Assembly (NCBI GenBank): GCA_964474355.1
Contig: CAYYSY010000322.1
Coordinates: 1 to 20,927 of the forward strand
DNA length: 20,927 nucleotides
Source of the DNA: CAYYSY01 sp964474355
GTDB taxonomy: Bacteria > Myxococcota_A > UBA9160 > UBA4427
Reading direction: 5' to 3'
Shown here: positions 7,628 to 15,370 of the stretch, in pieces
Position numbering within the stretch: the first letter of the stretch is position 1
How the letters are laid out: each line of letters begins with the position of its first letter
Made by a program: the position numbers and the translations under genes
Notes under the pieces: model-generated
The model's input: only the letters and a program-made list of their open reading frames with translations
Told to the model about the DNA's origin: nothing
Database searches by the model: none

Positions 7628-7669
7628 GCGACGTCCCGGGCCTGAGGCCCGCCTCAGCGCGACGTCCCG
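7628..7669 (+). other. Direct repeat flanking a small hairpin after rfbB
   Basis: The 11-mer GCGACGTCCCG occurs at 7628-7638 and again at 7659-7669. Between them CTGAGG (7642-7647) and CCTCAG (7652-7657) form a 6-bp hairpin with a 4-nt loop. This could be a weak terminator for rfbB; there is no T-run. Confidence 0.25.
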
Positions 7670-7712
7670 TCCCATGAATCACCGCCCCGCCCCGGCTCGC
7701 CGTCGCCAGTCC

Positions 7713-7740
7713 TAACGAAACCCACCCCAACCGCCGATGA
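7713..7740 (+). promoter_or_regulatory. Possible sigma-28 (FliA)-like promoter
   Basis: GCCGATGA at 7733-7740 matches the FliA -10 box GCCGATAA at 7 of 8 bases, and TAACGAAA at 7713-7720 resembles the -35 TAAAGTTT, with a spacer one nucleotide longer than usual. It would start transcription about 60 nt before the HD-GYP gene. No flagellar gene is in the window to support it. Confidence 0.25.
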
Positions 7741-7775
7741 GTCTCCTGAATTAGCCCGCCTGCGCTCCGGCGCGG

Positions 7776-7790
7776 TGCGGGTGACCCGCA
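7776..7790. promoter_or_regulatory. 15-bp palindrome before the HD-GYP gene
   Basis: TGCGGGT and ACCCGCA are perfect 7-bp arms around a single G at 7783. It lies 4 nt before the GGGGAG ribosome site of the signalling cassette, so it could be an operator or a leader hairpin limiting ribosome access. Confidence 0.3.
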
Positions 7791-7808
7791 TCTCGGGGAG
7801 ATGGAATC

Positions 7809-8936
7809 GTGCACGAACACACCGTCCTCTTCGTCGACGACGAGGTGAACATCCTCAAGGCGATCCAGCGGCTGCTCCGCCACGAGCCGATGAACGTCCT
7901 CACCGCCTCGCGTCCGCAGGAAGCGCTCGAGATGCTCGACCGCCAGGAAGCCCAGGTGGTCGTCAGCGATCAGCGCATGCCCGAGATGAGCGGCGTCGAT
8001 CTGCTCTCTGCGGTGCGCGATCGGCACTCGGACATCGTCCGCATGATGCTGACCGGCTACACCGAGATGAACATCGCGGTCGAAGCGATCAACCGCGGCG
8101 AGATCTATCGCCTGATCACCAAGCCGTGGAACGACGACGAGCTGAAGGCGACGCTCCGCCAGGCCTTCGACCACTACGATCTGAAGGGCGAGATCAAGCG
8201 CCTCAACCAGGTGACGCGCGAGCAGAACTTCAAGCTTCAGGACATGAACCGGAACCTCGAGGGCAAGGTCCGGGAGCGCACGCTGCAGCTCGACCTGAAG
8301 AACCAGGAGCTTCGTACCGCGTACATCCAGACGATCCGGGCGCTGGCCGAGGCCATCGACGCCAAGGACGCATACACCCGCGGCCACTCGGAGCGAGTCG
8401 CGGTCTATGCCTCGCGCATCGCGCGGCGCATGAACCTCGGGAAGGATCTCATCGAGCGGATCTACTTCTCGGGCCTGCTTCACGATGTGGGCAAGATCGG
8501 CATCCCGGACGCGATCATCACGAAGCCCGCGCGACTCAACGCCGAGGAGTACGACGAGATCAAGCTGCATCCGGAGATCGGCGCGAAGATCCTCGAGCCA
8601 GTCGAGTTCCTCAGCAAGATCGTGCCCTGCGTGCGTCACCACCACGAGTGGTTCGACGGATCGGATCGCGGCTATCCCGACCGCTTGATCGGCGATCAGA
8701 TCCCGCTGCCCTCGCGCGTGATCCTGGTGGCCGACACGGTCGAGGCCATGACCAGCGACCGCCCCTACCGGAAGGCCCTGCCGATCGACACCGTGGTGCA
8801 GGAGCTGCACAAGTACTCCGGCAGCCAGTTCGACCCGGTGTGCGTCGAGGCGTTCCTCGCCCTGCTCGAGGACGAAGGCGACGCCTTCGTCTCCCGGGAT
8901 CAGATGTTCGACATCTACGCCTTCATCGGGGGCTGA
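7809..8936 (+). CDS. RpfG-type response regulator with HD-GYP phosphodiesterase domain
   Basis: Two-domain signalling protein, 375 aa. The receiver domain (4-122) has acidic pocket Asp10/Asp11, phosphoacceptor Asp54 (SDQRMP), Thr82 (LTGYT) and Lys105 (TKPW). A helical linker (125-172) with coiled-coil character leads to an HD-GYP domain (173-375), which in this family hydrolyses cyclic di-GMP. Metal and catalytic motifs are His193 (RGHSERV), His225-Asp226 (LLHDVGK), HPEIG (254-258), HHHE (277-280) and GYP (288-290). The DGxGYP motif is lengthened by two residues here, reading DGSDRGYP. Starts with GTG at 7809, with GGGGAG 8 nt upstream; an ATG at 7801 is out of frame. First gene of a tight three-gene cassette. 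No histidine kinase is nearby, so the phosphodonor is unknown. Confidence 0.93.
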   Translation: MHEHTVLFVDDEVNILKAIQRLLRHEPMNVLTASRPQEALEMLDRQEAQVVVSDQRMPEMSGVDLLSAVRDRHSDIVRMMLTGYTEMNIAVEAINRGEIYRLITKPWNDDELKATLRQAFDHYDLKGEIKRLNQVTREQNFKLQDMNRNLEGKVRERTLQLDLKNQELRTAYIQTIRALAEAIDAKDAYTRGHSERVAVYASRIARRMNLGKDLIERIYFSGLLHDVGKIGIPDAIITKPARLNAEEYDEIKLHPEIGAKILEPVEFLSKIVPCVRHHHEWFDGSDRGYPDRLIGDQIPLPSRVILVADTVEAMTSDRPYRKALPIDTVVQELHKYSGSQFDPVCVEAFLALLEDEGDAFVSRDQMFDIYAFIGG

Positions 8937-8944
8937 CACCAGAC

Positions 8945-9985
8945 ATGTCGGACCGCAACGAATCCCACACGATCGACGCTTGCGACGAGGCACTGCTCGC
9001 GCGTCTCGGCTTCGGCCCCGACACCGCGTTGATGAACGATCCGAAGCTCTTCGTCGACCGGACGTTCCTCGCCGCGCTGCTCGCCGAGTTCCAGTCCGAG
9101 CTCGGGGTCGAGCTCGCCGGCGCGGCGCTCTTCCAGATCGGCCTGGCGCACGGGCTTCGCGAGGCGGAGGTCGCGCTGCAGCACGGCTTCTCGGCCACGG
9201 TGCCCGACCTTCCCGGTGACGGGCGCGCGCCGCGTGCGCCCTCCCTCGCCCTGGCGCTCGGCCCGACCGCGCCCGGCTTCCATCTCTCGGGGCACTGGCC
9301 CGACCTCCACGAGGCCGAGGCGCGCCTGCAGCGCGTCGGCCTGTCGACCTCGCCCAGCTGCCACCTCAGCGCCGGCTACACCAGCGGCTGGCTGTCGGTC
9401 ACGACCGAGCGGGAGCTGGTCGTCGTCGAGACCGAGTGCATCGCCTCAGGCGGCGTCGGCTGTCATTTCGAGGCACGGGAGCCCCGTGCCTGGCTCGACG
9501 ATCCGCGCTCGAAGGACATCGCCGGGATCGATCTGCGCAAGGGCCTCTTCGCACACCGTCCCCAGCCGGCGGCCACCACGTCCGCAGGGCAGCCGTCCTC
9601 GCCGAGGCCGGCCTACGAGGTCGACCCGAACGACAAGGCCGTGCACGTCTGGGGCCCCGTCATGGTGCTGCCCTACACGTACACCGAGGAGGTCCTCGCG
9701 ACGATCGAGATGCTCGGCCGCGACGAGAACACTCGAGGCGTGCGCGTCGTGGTGATCGACCTGTCGGAAGCGATCCTGGACGAGGGCTTCGGCGCCGCAG
9801 GCCTCGAGCAGGCGCTCGAGACCATCGAACGCTGGGGCGCCGAGCCGATCCTCGCCGGAGTGTCCCCGCTGAACGAGCCCGTCATCGACGGTCTCGACTC
9901 ACAGCACATGGTCACGCGAAAGGATCTGCCCGACGCCATCGCCACGGCCTTCCAGATCACCGAAGCCCAGCGGCACGCCCTCTAG
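8945..9985 (+). CDS. XylR-N/V4R small-molecule-binding domain fused to a STAS domain
   Basis: 346 aa, starting 8 bp after the HD-GYP gene. Residues about 20-130 match the XylR N-terminal sensor region and 130-185 the V4R domain (AGYTSGWLS, then the Cys-rich part). Cys139, Glu162, Cys165 and Cys173 reproduce the spacing of the zinc ligands reported for the phenol sensor MopR, as recalled. A variable Pro/Ala linker follows (205-225), then a STAS domain (232-340) most like the RsbR C-terminus (compare AGVSPLNEPVIDGL). The STAS phosphoacceptor site reads DEGFG (279-283) with no Ser or Thr, so switching by phosphorylation there is unlikely. Unlike XylR or DmpR there is no AAA or DNA-binding domain. 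The likely role is a ligand-responsive scaffold, as in a stressosome; this is inference. Soluble. Confidence 0.85.
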   Translation: MSDRNESHTIDACDEALLARLGFGPDTALMNDPKLFVDRTFLAALLAEFQSELGVELAGAALFQIGLAHGLREAEVALQHGFSATVPDLPGDGRAPRAPSLALALGPTAPGFHLSGHWPDLHEAEARLQRVGLSTSPSCHLSAGYTSGWLSVTTERELVVVETECIASGGVGCHFEAREPRAWLDDPRSKDIAGIDLRKGLFAHRPQPAATTSAGQPSSPRPAYEVDPNDKAVHVWGPVMVLPYTYTEEVLATIEMLGRDENTRGVRVVVIDLSEAILDEGFGAAGLEQALETIERWGAEPILAGVSPLNEPVIDGLDSQHMVTRKDLPDAIATAFQITEAQRHAL

Positions 9986-10003
9986 GCTGGGGAGCCCGGT
10001 TCC

Positions 10004-11482
10004 TTGTCCGTTCTCGAGATCGAGCCCGACGCCTCGGGAAGCCTGAACGAGACGCCGCTTCCGCGGCTGCTGCTCGCCCTGCACCGGCAGCGATTCGAAG
10101 GCGAGCTGAAGCTCACGGGCCAGCGAGCGGAGAAGCGATTCGTCTTCGCCGCCGGCTCGCCGGTCCTCGCCGAGTCGAACCTCGCGAGCGAGACCCTCGG
10201 CATGCAGCTCGTCGAGCAGGGCCTCATCACCCGCGCTCAGTACGATCAGGTCTGCGCCGAGATGAAGAATCGCGGCTCGCGCGAGGGCGTTGCGCTCCTC
10301 GCGCTGAAGCTCATCACGCCCAAGGATCTCTTCCAGGCGCTGAAGGACCAGGTGCGGCGCCGACTGATCGAGGCGTTCGGCTGGCCCGACGGCGAGTACG
10401 CGCTCGATCCCGAGGCCGAGGTGGGCGAGGACGTACAGCCCTTTCGCGTCGACCCCCTCGATCTCGTGCAGGCGGGCCTCGAAGCGCATTGGGGCGTCGA
10501 CCGGATGCTCGGTGACTTGACGCCGCGGCTCGCGGCCTATCCCAAGGGCACCAAGCGCCTGCCGAAGATCGCGCCGCGCCTGACCGAAGACCCCGCCGAG
10601 CAGGCCGCGCTGGTCGGCATCGACGGGACGAAGACGCTCACCGACATCGTCGGCGCGGCGATGAGCTCGACCCGGGCGCTCGCGCGCATCTGGGTGCTCG
10701 ATGCGATCGGCGCGGTGGCCTACCTCGACGAGGCCTTCGATCCCACGTCCGGCGCCGTGGGTGGCGACCTCGAGTTCGACATCGAGGTGCAGGAGATGGC
10801 CGCGAGTGAGGCGGCTCCCGAAACGGACTCGACCCCGGGCGGCGCGCCGCACGCGGCGAAGCGGAGACGGAAGTCGTCGGATGGAATCGACGAGAAGGCC
10901 GAGGCCGTCCGCCAGGAGATCCTCGACCGGCACGACCTGCTCGGCGAGTCGAAGGACGACGTCACCCACTACCGCATCCTCGACATCGACCCCGCAGCGA
11001 ACGCTGGCGTGATCAAGAAGGCGTACTTCAAGGCTGCGAAGCGCTATCACCCGGATGCGCTCGGGCGGATCGGCCTCGAGGACGTCAAGGACATGGCGGC
11101 CGACGTCTTCGCCCGCATCGCCGAGGCGTTCGAGGTGCTCGGCGACGAGCGCAAGCGCCAGAGCTACGACGAGGTGCTGGCCGGTGGTGGTGCCGAGGAG
11201 ATCGATACGGCCGCCCTCGCCCAGGCCGAGACGCTCTTCCGCAAGGGCGAGATCCTCATCAAGATGGGCGACTTCAAGGGCGCCGAGCCCTTCCTGCGCT
11301 CGTGCATCGAGCTCTGGCCCGAAGAGGCGGCCTACCAGGCGGCCTTCGGCTGGACGCTCTTCAAGAAGGCGCCCTCCGAGCCCGAGGAGGCGCGACGTCA
11401 CCTCGAGCACGCGCTGCAGCTCGACCCCGAAGACGTCGACGCACTGCAGTGGCTCGACATGGTGAAGCGCGCGCTGGCCTGA
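10004..11482 (+). CDS. DUF4388 (PATAN)-J domain-TPR protein
   Basis: 492 aa. Residues 14-130 form a DUF4388/PATAN domain, common in deltaproteobacterial two-component systems. Residues about 145-245 are a less clear helical region. A charged, basic linker (270-300, with AAKRRRK) precedes a J domain (321-390) with the HPD tripeptide at 349-351, which stimulates DnaK ATPase. One or two TPR-like repeats (405-490) end the protein. The Gly/Phe and zinc-finger regions of true DnaJ are absent. It could recruit DnaK to a signalling or motility complex; the client is unknown. Begins with TTG at 10004, 18 bp after the STAS gene, with GGGGAG 9 nt upstream. Convergent with the zinc-peptidase gene 13 bp on. 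Confidence 0.87.
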   Translation: MSVLEIEPDASGSLNETPLPRLLLALHRQRFEGELKLTGQRAEKRFVFAAGSPVLAESNLASETLGMQLVEQGLITRAQYDQVCAEMKNRGSREGVALLALKLITPKDLFQALKDQVRRRLIEAFGWPDGEYALDPEAEVGEDVQPFRVDPLDLVQAGLEAHWGVDRMLGDLTPRLAAYPKGTKRLPKIAPRLTEDPAEQAALVGIDGTKTLTDIVGAAMSSTRALARIWVLDAIGAVAYLDEAFDPTSGAVGGDLEFDIEVQEMAASEAAPETDSTPGGAPHAAKRRRKSSDGIDEKAEAVRQEILDRHDLLGESKDDVTHYRILDIDPAANAGVIKKAYFKAAKRYHPDALGRIGLEDVKDMAADVFARIAEAFEVLGDERKRQSYDEVLAGGGAEEIDTAALAQAETLFRKGEILIKMGDFKGAEPFLRSCIELWPEEAAYQAAFGWTLFKKAPSEPEEARRHLEHALQLDPEDVDALQWLDMVKRALA

Positions 11483-11506
11483 GTGACGGCGGCGCTCAGG
11501 GCGCGC
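11471..11506. terminator. Bulged hairpin over the convergent stop codons
   Basis: CTGAG at 11479-11483 pairs with CTCAG at 11495-11499; the stem extends outward with two small bulges to GCGC at 11471-11474 and 11503-11506. It overlaps the stop codons of both the PATAN-J-TPR gene and the convergent metallopeptidase gene. No T-tract, so a probable but unproven bidirectional terminator. Confidence 0.35.
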
Positions 11507-12533
11507 CCCCCCTCTGCGCCGCGTCGAGCGCCGCGCGCGCCGACAGGCTGAGCCGCCAGTCGAGTGCCCGCTTGCCGCGAATCCCGTTCGTCCACTCGAA
11601 CGTGAACACGCCCGGGTGCCGGCCCTCCGGCGTCTGCCAGAAGACGTGCGCAGTGTCGCCGCCGGCCCGCCCGAAGGGGCCGCGCCAGCCCGACCGCGCC
11701 GCGAGCTCTGCGAGCATGTCCATCGACGGCCGCAGCCGAGCATCGAACGCGACGACCCCGACGACCGTGCCGAGAGGCACGGTATAGAGCGCCTCGAGCG
11801 TGGGCTCGCGCAGGCGCTCGCCCTTCCGCACCCGGCTCGCCACGCGCTTCACCTTCGATCGCTCGGCGGACATGACGCTGCTGCGCGATCCGATGTGCCC
11901 CGCGATGCCGAGCGCGTGGCCGAGCTCGTGGAGCACGGCAGCGAGGAACTCCTCCTCGGTCATGGGCGAGGTGCCGCCCGCCCAGTCGACGTTCTCGCGC
12001 CGCATCGTGATCAGGGCGGACGCGATGCGCCCGCGATCGTCGGGGTCGGCGAACGCCGCAGCGCCCCCGTCGACGATGCAGTCGGTGACCGTGTCGGCCG
12101 TACCGGTCGGTGCGTTCTCGTCGTCCGACGCGACCAGCACGACGCGGATGTCGGCGTCGGTGGCATCAGCGGTCACCAGCTCGAGACCGTCGACGACGCT
12201 CGACCAGGCCGCGCGCGCCTGCTCGAAGGCGGCGAGCTCCTGCTCGTTCGCGTCCGCGGGCCACGCAACGCGGATCGGCCCGTCGAGTCGCCAGCGGCAG
12301 AGCAGCAGGTCGACCCGCCTCGCCTCGATGCTCGGCGTCGCCAGCACGTCGGGCAGCCTCTGCCCCTTGACGCCCTTCCACTCGATGGTCCGGGCCGAGA
12401 GCTCGTTGATCCGCCAGCCGCCACCGCCGGTGCTGCAGCCGAGGCCCGCAACGGCGACGAGGAGCATCGCCGCCGCGCCGATGCCGCATCTCAGTAGTGA
12501 CCGGCCGCCCTCACCCAGCTCACTCGATCTCAC
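11496..12533 (-). CDS. Predicted zinc-metallopeptidase lipoprotein (matrixin-like HExxH)
   Basis: 345 aa with a lipoprotein-type signal: Arg-containing start, hydrophobic 17-32 and GLG-Cys33 followed by Ser, then a Gly-rich tether. The central domain has the zinc motif HELGHALGIAGH: His202, Glu203, His206, Gly209 and His213, followed by a Met-turn candidate Met221 (SSVMS). This is the metzincin pattern with one extra residue before the third His, as in some bacterial matrixin-like proteins. A beta-rich C-terminal part (250-345) is not recognised. It probably acts on proteins at the cell surface or periplasm; the substrate is unknown. The start is GTG at 12533, overlapping the S9 peptidase stop as GTGA, so translation is likely coupled. 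A shorter start at Met23 would ruin the signal peptide. Confidence 0.8.
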   Translation of the reverse strand: MRSSELGEGGRSLLRCGIGAAAMLLVAVAGLGCSTGGGGWRINELSARTIEWKGVKGQRLPDVLATPSIEARRVDLLLCRWRLDGPIRVAWPADANEQELAAFEQARAAWSSVVDGLELVTADATDADIRVVLVASDDENAPTGTADTVTDCIVDGGAAAFADPDDRGRIASALITMRRENVDWAGGTSPMTEEEFLAAVLHELGHALGIAGHIGSRSSVMSAERSKVKRVASRVRKGERLREPTLEALYTVPLGTVVGVVAFDARLRPSMDMLAELAARSGWRGPFGRAGGDTAHVFWQTPEGRHPGVFTFEWTNGIRGKRALDWRLSLSARAALDAAQRGGAP

Positions 12534-14482
12534 TCGAAGATCCCCTTCCCCGGTACGAGCGAGACGCCCTGGGGCGCCTCGCCGACGTCGATGCCGAAGA
12601 CCCGGCCGTAGAACCACGCCTCGCCGTCGAGCGCGGTGCAGATGTTCTTCGCCTGCCTGAAGCCGTGCTGCTCGCCCTCGAACGCGACGTACGCATGGGC
12701 GATGCCCTGCTCGGCCAGCGCCCGCGCCATCGCCTCCGACTGGTTCGGCGGCACCACCTTGTCGTCGAGCCCCTGGAAGAAGATCACGGGGCAGGACAGC
12801 TGCTCGGCCGAGTGGATCGGTGACCGAGCGCGATAGAGGTCCTGCCGCTCGGGATACGGCCCGATCAGCCCGTCGAGGTAGCGCGCCTCGAACTTGTGCG
12901 TGTCGCGAGCGAGCGCCTCGAGGTCGCCGATGCCGTAGTGGCTCGCGCCCGCTGCGAAGACGTCGTGGAAGGTCAGCGCGCAGAGCGTCGTGTAGCCGCC
13001 GGCGCTGCCGCCGCTGATCGCCTGGCGGCGCGGGTCGACGCGGCCCTCGGCGGCCATCGCCCGAGCCGCCGCGATGCAGTCCTCGACATCGTACACGCCC
13101 CACTGGCCGGTGAGGCTGCGGCGATAGTCACGCCCGTAGCCCGTCGAGCCGGCGTAGTCGACGTCGAGCAGCGCGAAGCCGCGGCTCGTCCAGTACTGCA
13201 CCTTGGGCTCGAGCCCGGAGTACGCGGCGGCAGTGGGGCCCCCATGGCTCTTCACCACGACGGGCGGGCGCTCGCCGGCCGGTGCCTCGAAGTCGGGGTT
13301 CTTCGGCGCGTAGAAGTACGCGTGCGCCTCGCGGCCGTCCTCGGAAGCGAAGTGAACGGTCTCTGCCCGCGAGACCCGGCTCGAGTCGAGCTCGAGCGAG
13401 CTGCCTCGCTGGACGAGCTTCACCGCGCCGGATGCGAGGTCGAGCACATACACGCCGGACGGCTCCGTCGGCGACCCGGCGAGGAAGCAGGCACGCCGAC
13501 CCTGCGTGCGGACGTACGCGATCTCGGTGAACGGGAGCTCGTAGTCGTCGAGGCGACCGCTCTCGGGGGCGAGCCGGCCGAGCACGTCGCGGCCGTGTTC
13601 ACGCCGCACACACACGATCGACCCGTCGTCCGCGTACGCGTACCAGCTGAGTCCGAAGACCCACTGCGGTCCCGCGAACTCGGCAGGGTGCGGGCACAGG
13701 GGCCGCGCCGCGGCGTCGTCGATGCGGTGCAGGTTCCACCAGCCCGAGCGATCGGAGACGAAAGTGAGAGCGCCCTTCGGCGAGTACGCGGGCTGGACGA
13801 TCGACTCGCCGTCGCCGCCCGCGATTCGGCGCGGCGGGGCGACCGGGCCGGCCTCACCCATCTCGACCTCCCACAGCTCCGTCGAGTCCCAGGGCATTTC
13901 GGGATGGCGCCAGCAGATGAACGCGAGGCGGTGGCCACTGGGCGAAAAGACGGGCGACGCGACGAAGTCGCTGCCCTCGAAGACGACGACGGGCGTGGGG
14001 TCCAGCCGCCCGGACGCATCGCGGCGGAAGCAGACCAGCCGGTTCTCGGGCTCGGCCCCGCCCGTGTCGCGCTCCTCGACGGCGACGAGCAGCCGGTCGT
14101 CGGGTGAGCCCACGAGGTCCGCGTAGCGTGCGCCCGGCGCGGTCTGTGCCTCGCCCTGCCCGTCACGACCCGACCAGATGCACTGATCGTCGAAGCGGAC
14201 GAAGTCGACGCGACCCCGATGCACCCGGTAGTCGCCGCCGCCGTACTCGTGCACGCGCGTGCGGACGTTGGCGTCGGCGGGCGTGACGTCGGCGTGGCCG
14301 GACGTCGGCGCGTCGATCGACGCGCGCACCACGCACTGCCGCCCCGCCTCCGAGGGCCGCCCCTCGAGCCAGTAGACGAGCCCGCCATCGAGGCGCGGCT
14401 GCGAGAGACGACGCGCGCCGGCGGCGACGTCGGTCGACGCGATCTCGGATCGCCAGCTCCCGTACGGAGCCCGCTCGGTCAT
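12530..14482 (-). CDS. S9 family prolyl oligopeptidase / acylaminoacyl-peptidase-like
   Basis: Serine peptidase, 650 aa, a typical S9C length. The N-terminal about 370 residues form a beta-propeller with TolB/WD-like repeats (for example VFSPSGHRLAF at 178-188 and AYSPKGALTFVSD at 232-244). The C-terminal alpha/beta-hydrolase domain carries HGGP (413-416), Ser493 in GGSAGGY, Asp574 in GLDDKVVP and His606 in EGEQHGF. The family cleaves short peptides, either dipeptides or acylated residues from the N-terminus, with the propeller excluding large substrates. No signal peptide, so cytoplasmic. The ATG at 14482 follows a G-rich ribosome site; an ATG at 14506 is possible. The next gene overlaps by 4 nt. 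Divergent from the TSUP permease. Confidence 0.93.
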   Translation of the reverse strand: MTERAPYGSWRSEIASTDVAAGARRLSQPRLDGGLVYWLEGRPSEAGRQCVVRASIDAPTSGHADVTPADANVRTRVHEYGGGDYRVHRGRVDFVRFDDQCIWSGRDGQGEAQTAPGARYADLVGSPDDRLLVAVEERDTGGAEPENRLVCFRRDASGRLDPTPVVVFEGSDFVASPVFSPSGHRLAFICWRHPEMPWDSTELWEVEMGEAGPVAPPRRIAGGDGESIVQPAYSPKGALTFVSDRSGWWNLHRIDDAAARPLCPHPAEFAGPQWVFGLSWYAYADDGSIVCVRREHGRDVLGRLAPESGRLDDYELPFTEIAYVRTQGRRACFLAGSPTEPSGVYVLDLASGAVKLVQRGSSLELDSSRVSRAETVHFASEDGREAHAYFYAPKNPDFEAPAGERPPVVVKSHGGPTAAAYSGLEPKVQYWTSRGFALLDVDYAGSTGYGRDYRRSLTGQWGVYDVEDCIAAARAMAAEGRVDPRRQAISGGSAGGYTTLCALTFHDVFAAGASHYGIGDLEALARDTHKFEARYLDGLIGPYPERQDLYRARSPIHSAEQLSCPVIFFQGLDDKVVPPNQSEAMARALAEQGIAHAYVAFEGEQHGFRQAKNICTALDGEAWFYGRVFGIDVGEAPQGVSLVPGKGIFE

Positions 14483-14590
14483 GGTCCCCCCACGAAGACG
14501 ATGCAATGGCGCGACATGTTACGTGGTCCGCGCTACTCGTGCGCGACCCGGTGCGGACGGCGCGACGGCGCGCGGTGATGGAGGCCCTCC

Positions 14591-15349
14591 GTGGACGTGT
14601 GGAACGCCGCCGGGCTGGTGCTCGCCGGACTCGCTGCAGGCACGATCAACGTCCTCGCCGGTGGCGGCTCGCTGCTGAGCGTGCCGCTGCTGGTCGCACT
14701 CGGCCTGCCCGGCGACGTCGCAAACGGGACGAACCGGGTCGGCATCCTCGTCCAGAACGCCAGTGCGACCTGGCGCTTCACCCGAGACGGCGTGTCGGGC
14801 CTGCAGGGCGCGGTGCCGATCCTCGTCCCGGTCGCCCTCGGCTCGCTGATCGGCGCCGTCGCGATCTCGCGCCTGCCTGCCGATGCCTTCGAGCGCATCT
14901 TCGGCGTCCTCATGCTGCTGCTGCTGTGGCCGACCCTGCGCGGCGGCTTCGGCTCGGACACCGACACGCAGCCGTCCCGCCCATGGTCACCGACCGTCCG
15001 CGCGATCGTCTTCTTCGCGATCGGCCTCTACGGCGGCGCCATCCAGGCCGGCGTCGGCCTCTTCCTCGTGATGGCGCTCTCGAGATCGGGCCTCGACCTC
15101 GTCCGCGCGAACGCCATCAAGGTCGTCGTCGTGGGCGCGTTCACCCTCGTCGCCGTCCCCGTCTTCGTCTACGAAGGCCTCGTCGCCTGGGCCCCTGCGC
15201 TCGCCCTCACCGTCGGCTTCTTCGCCGGCGGCCAGCTCGGCGCCCGAATGGCCGTGCGCGGCGGCGACGAGCTGATCAAGCCGGTCCTGGCCGCCGCCGT
15301 GATCATCCTCGCCCTCCGCATGCTCGGCATCTTCGACTTCGGCACCTGA
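14591..15349 (+). CDS. TSUP family (TauE/SafE) membrane permease
   Basis: Integral membrane protein, 252 aa, with roughly eight hydrophobic segments. The two family half-repeats are visible: AGGGSLLSVPLL with NGTNRVG (23-51), and GGAIQAGVGLFL with RANAIKV (148-178). Related proteins move sulfite, sulfoacetate, thiosulfate or other organosulfur anions; the substrate here is not predictable. The GTG start at 14591 has GGAGG 6 nt upstream. It is divergent from the S9 peptidase (108-bp gap) and is followed by a 372-bp non-coding region carrying a large palindrome. No sulfur-metabolism gene lies nearby. Confidence 0.88.
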   Translation: MDVWNAAGLVLAGLAAGTINVLAGGGSLLSVPLLVALGLPGDVANGTNRVGILVQNASATWRFTRDGVSGLQGAVPILVPVALGSLIGAVAISRLPADAFERIFGVLMLLLLWPTLRGGFGSDTDTQPSRPWSPTVRAIVFFAIGLYGGAIQAGVGLFLVMALSRSGLDLVRANAIKVVVVGAFTLVAVPVFVYEGLVAWAPALALTVGFFAGGQLGARMAVRGGDELIKPVLAAAVIILALRMLGIFDFGT

Positions 15350-15370
15350 CCGTCACGACAAGGAGTCCGC

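Noticed and set aside
9899..11743. 614-codon frame antisense to the PATAN-J-TPR gene
   Set aside because: Low-complexity Arg/Leu/Gly/Glu sequence, overlapped by a gene with clear domains on the other strand.
12896..14107. 403-codon frame antisense to the S9 peptidase
   Set aside because: The S9 frame has full catalytic motifs and propeller repeats; the antisense product has none.
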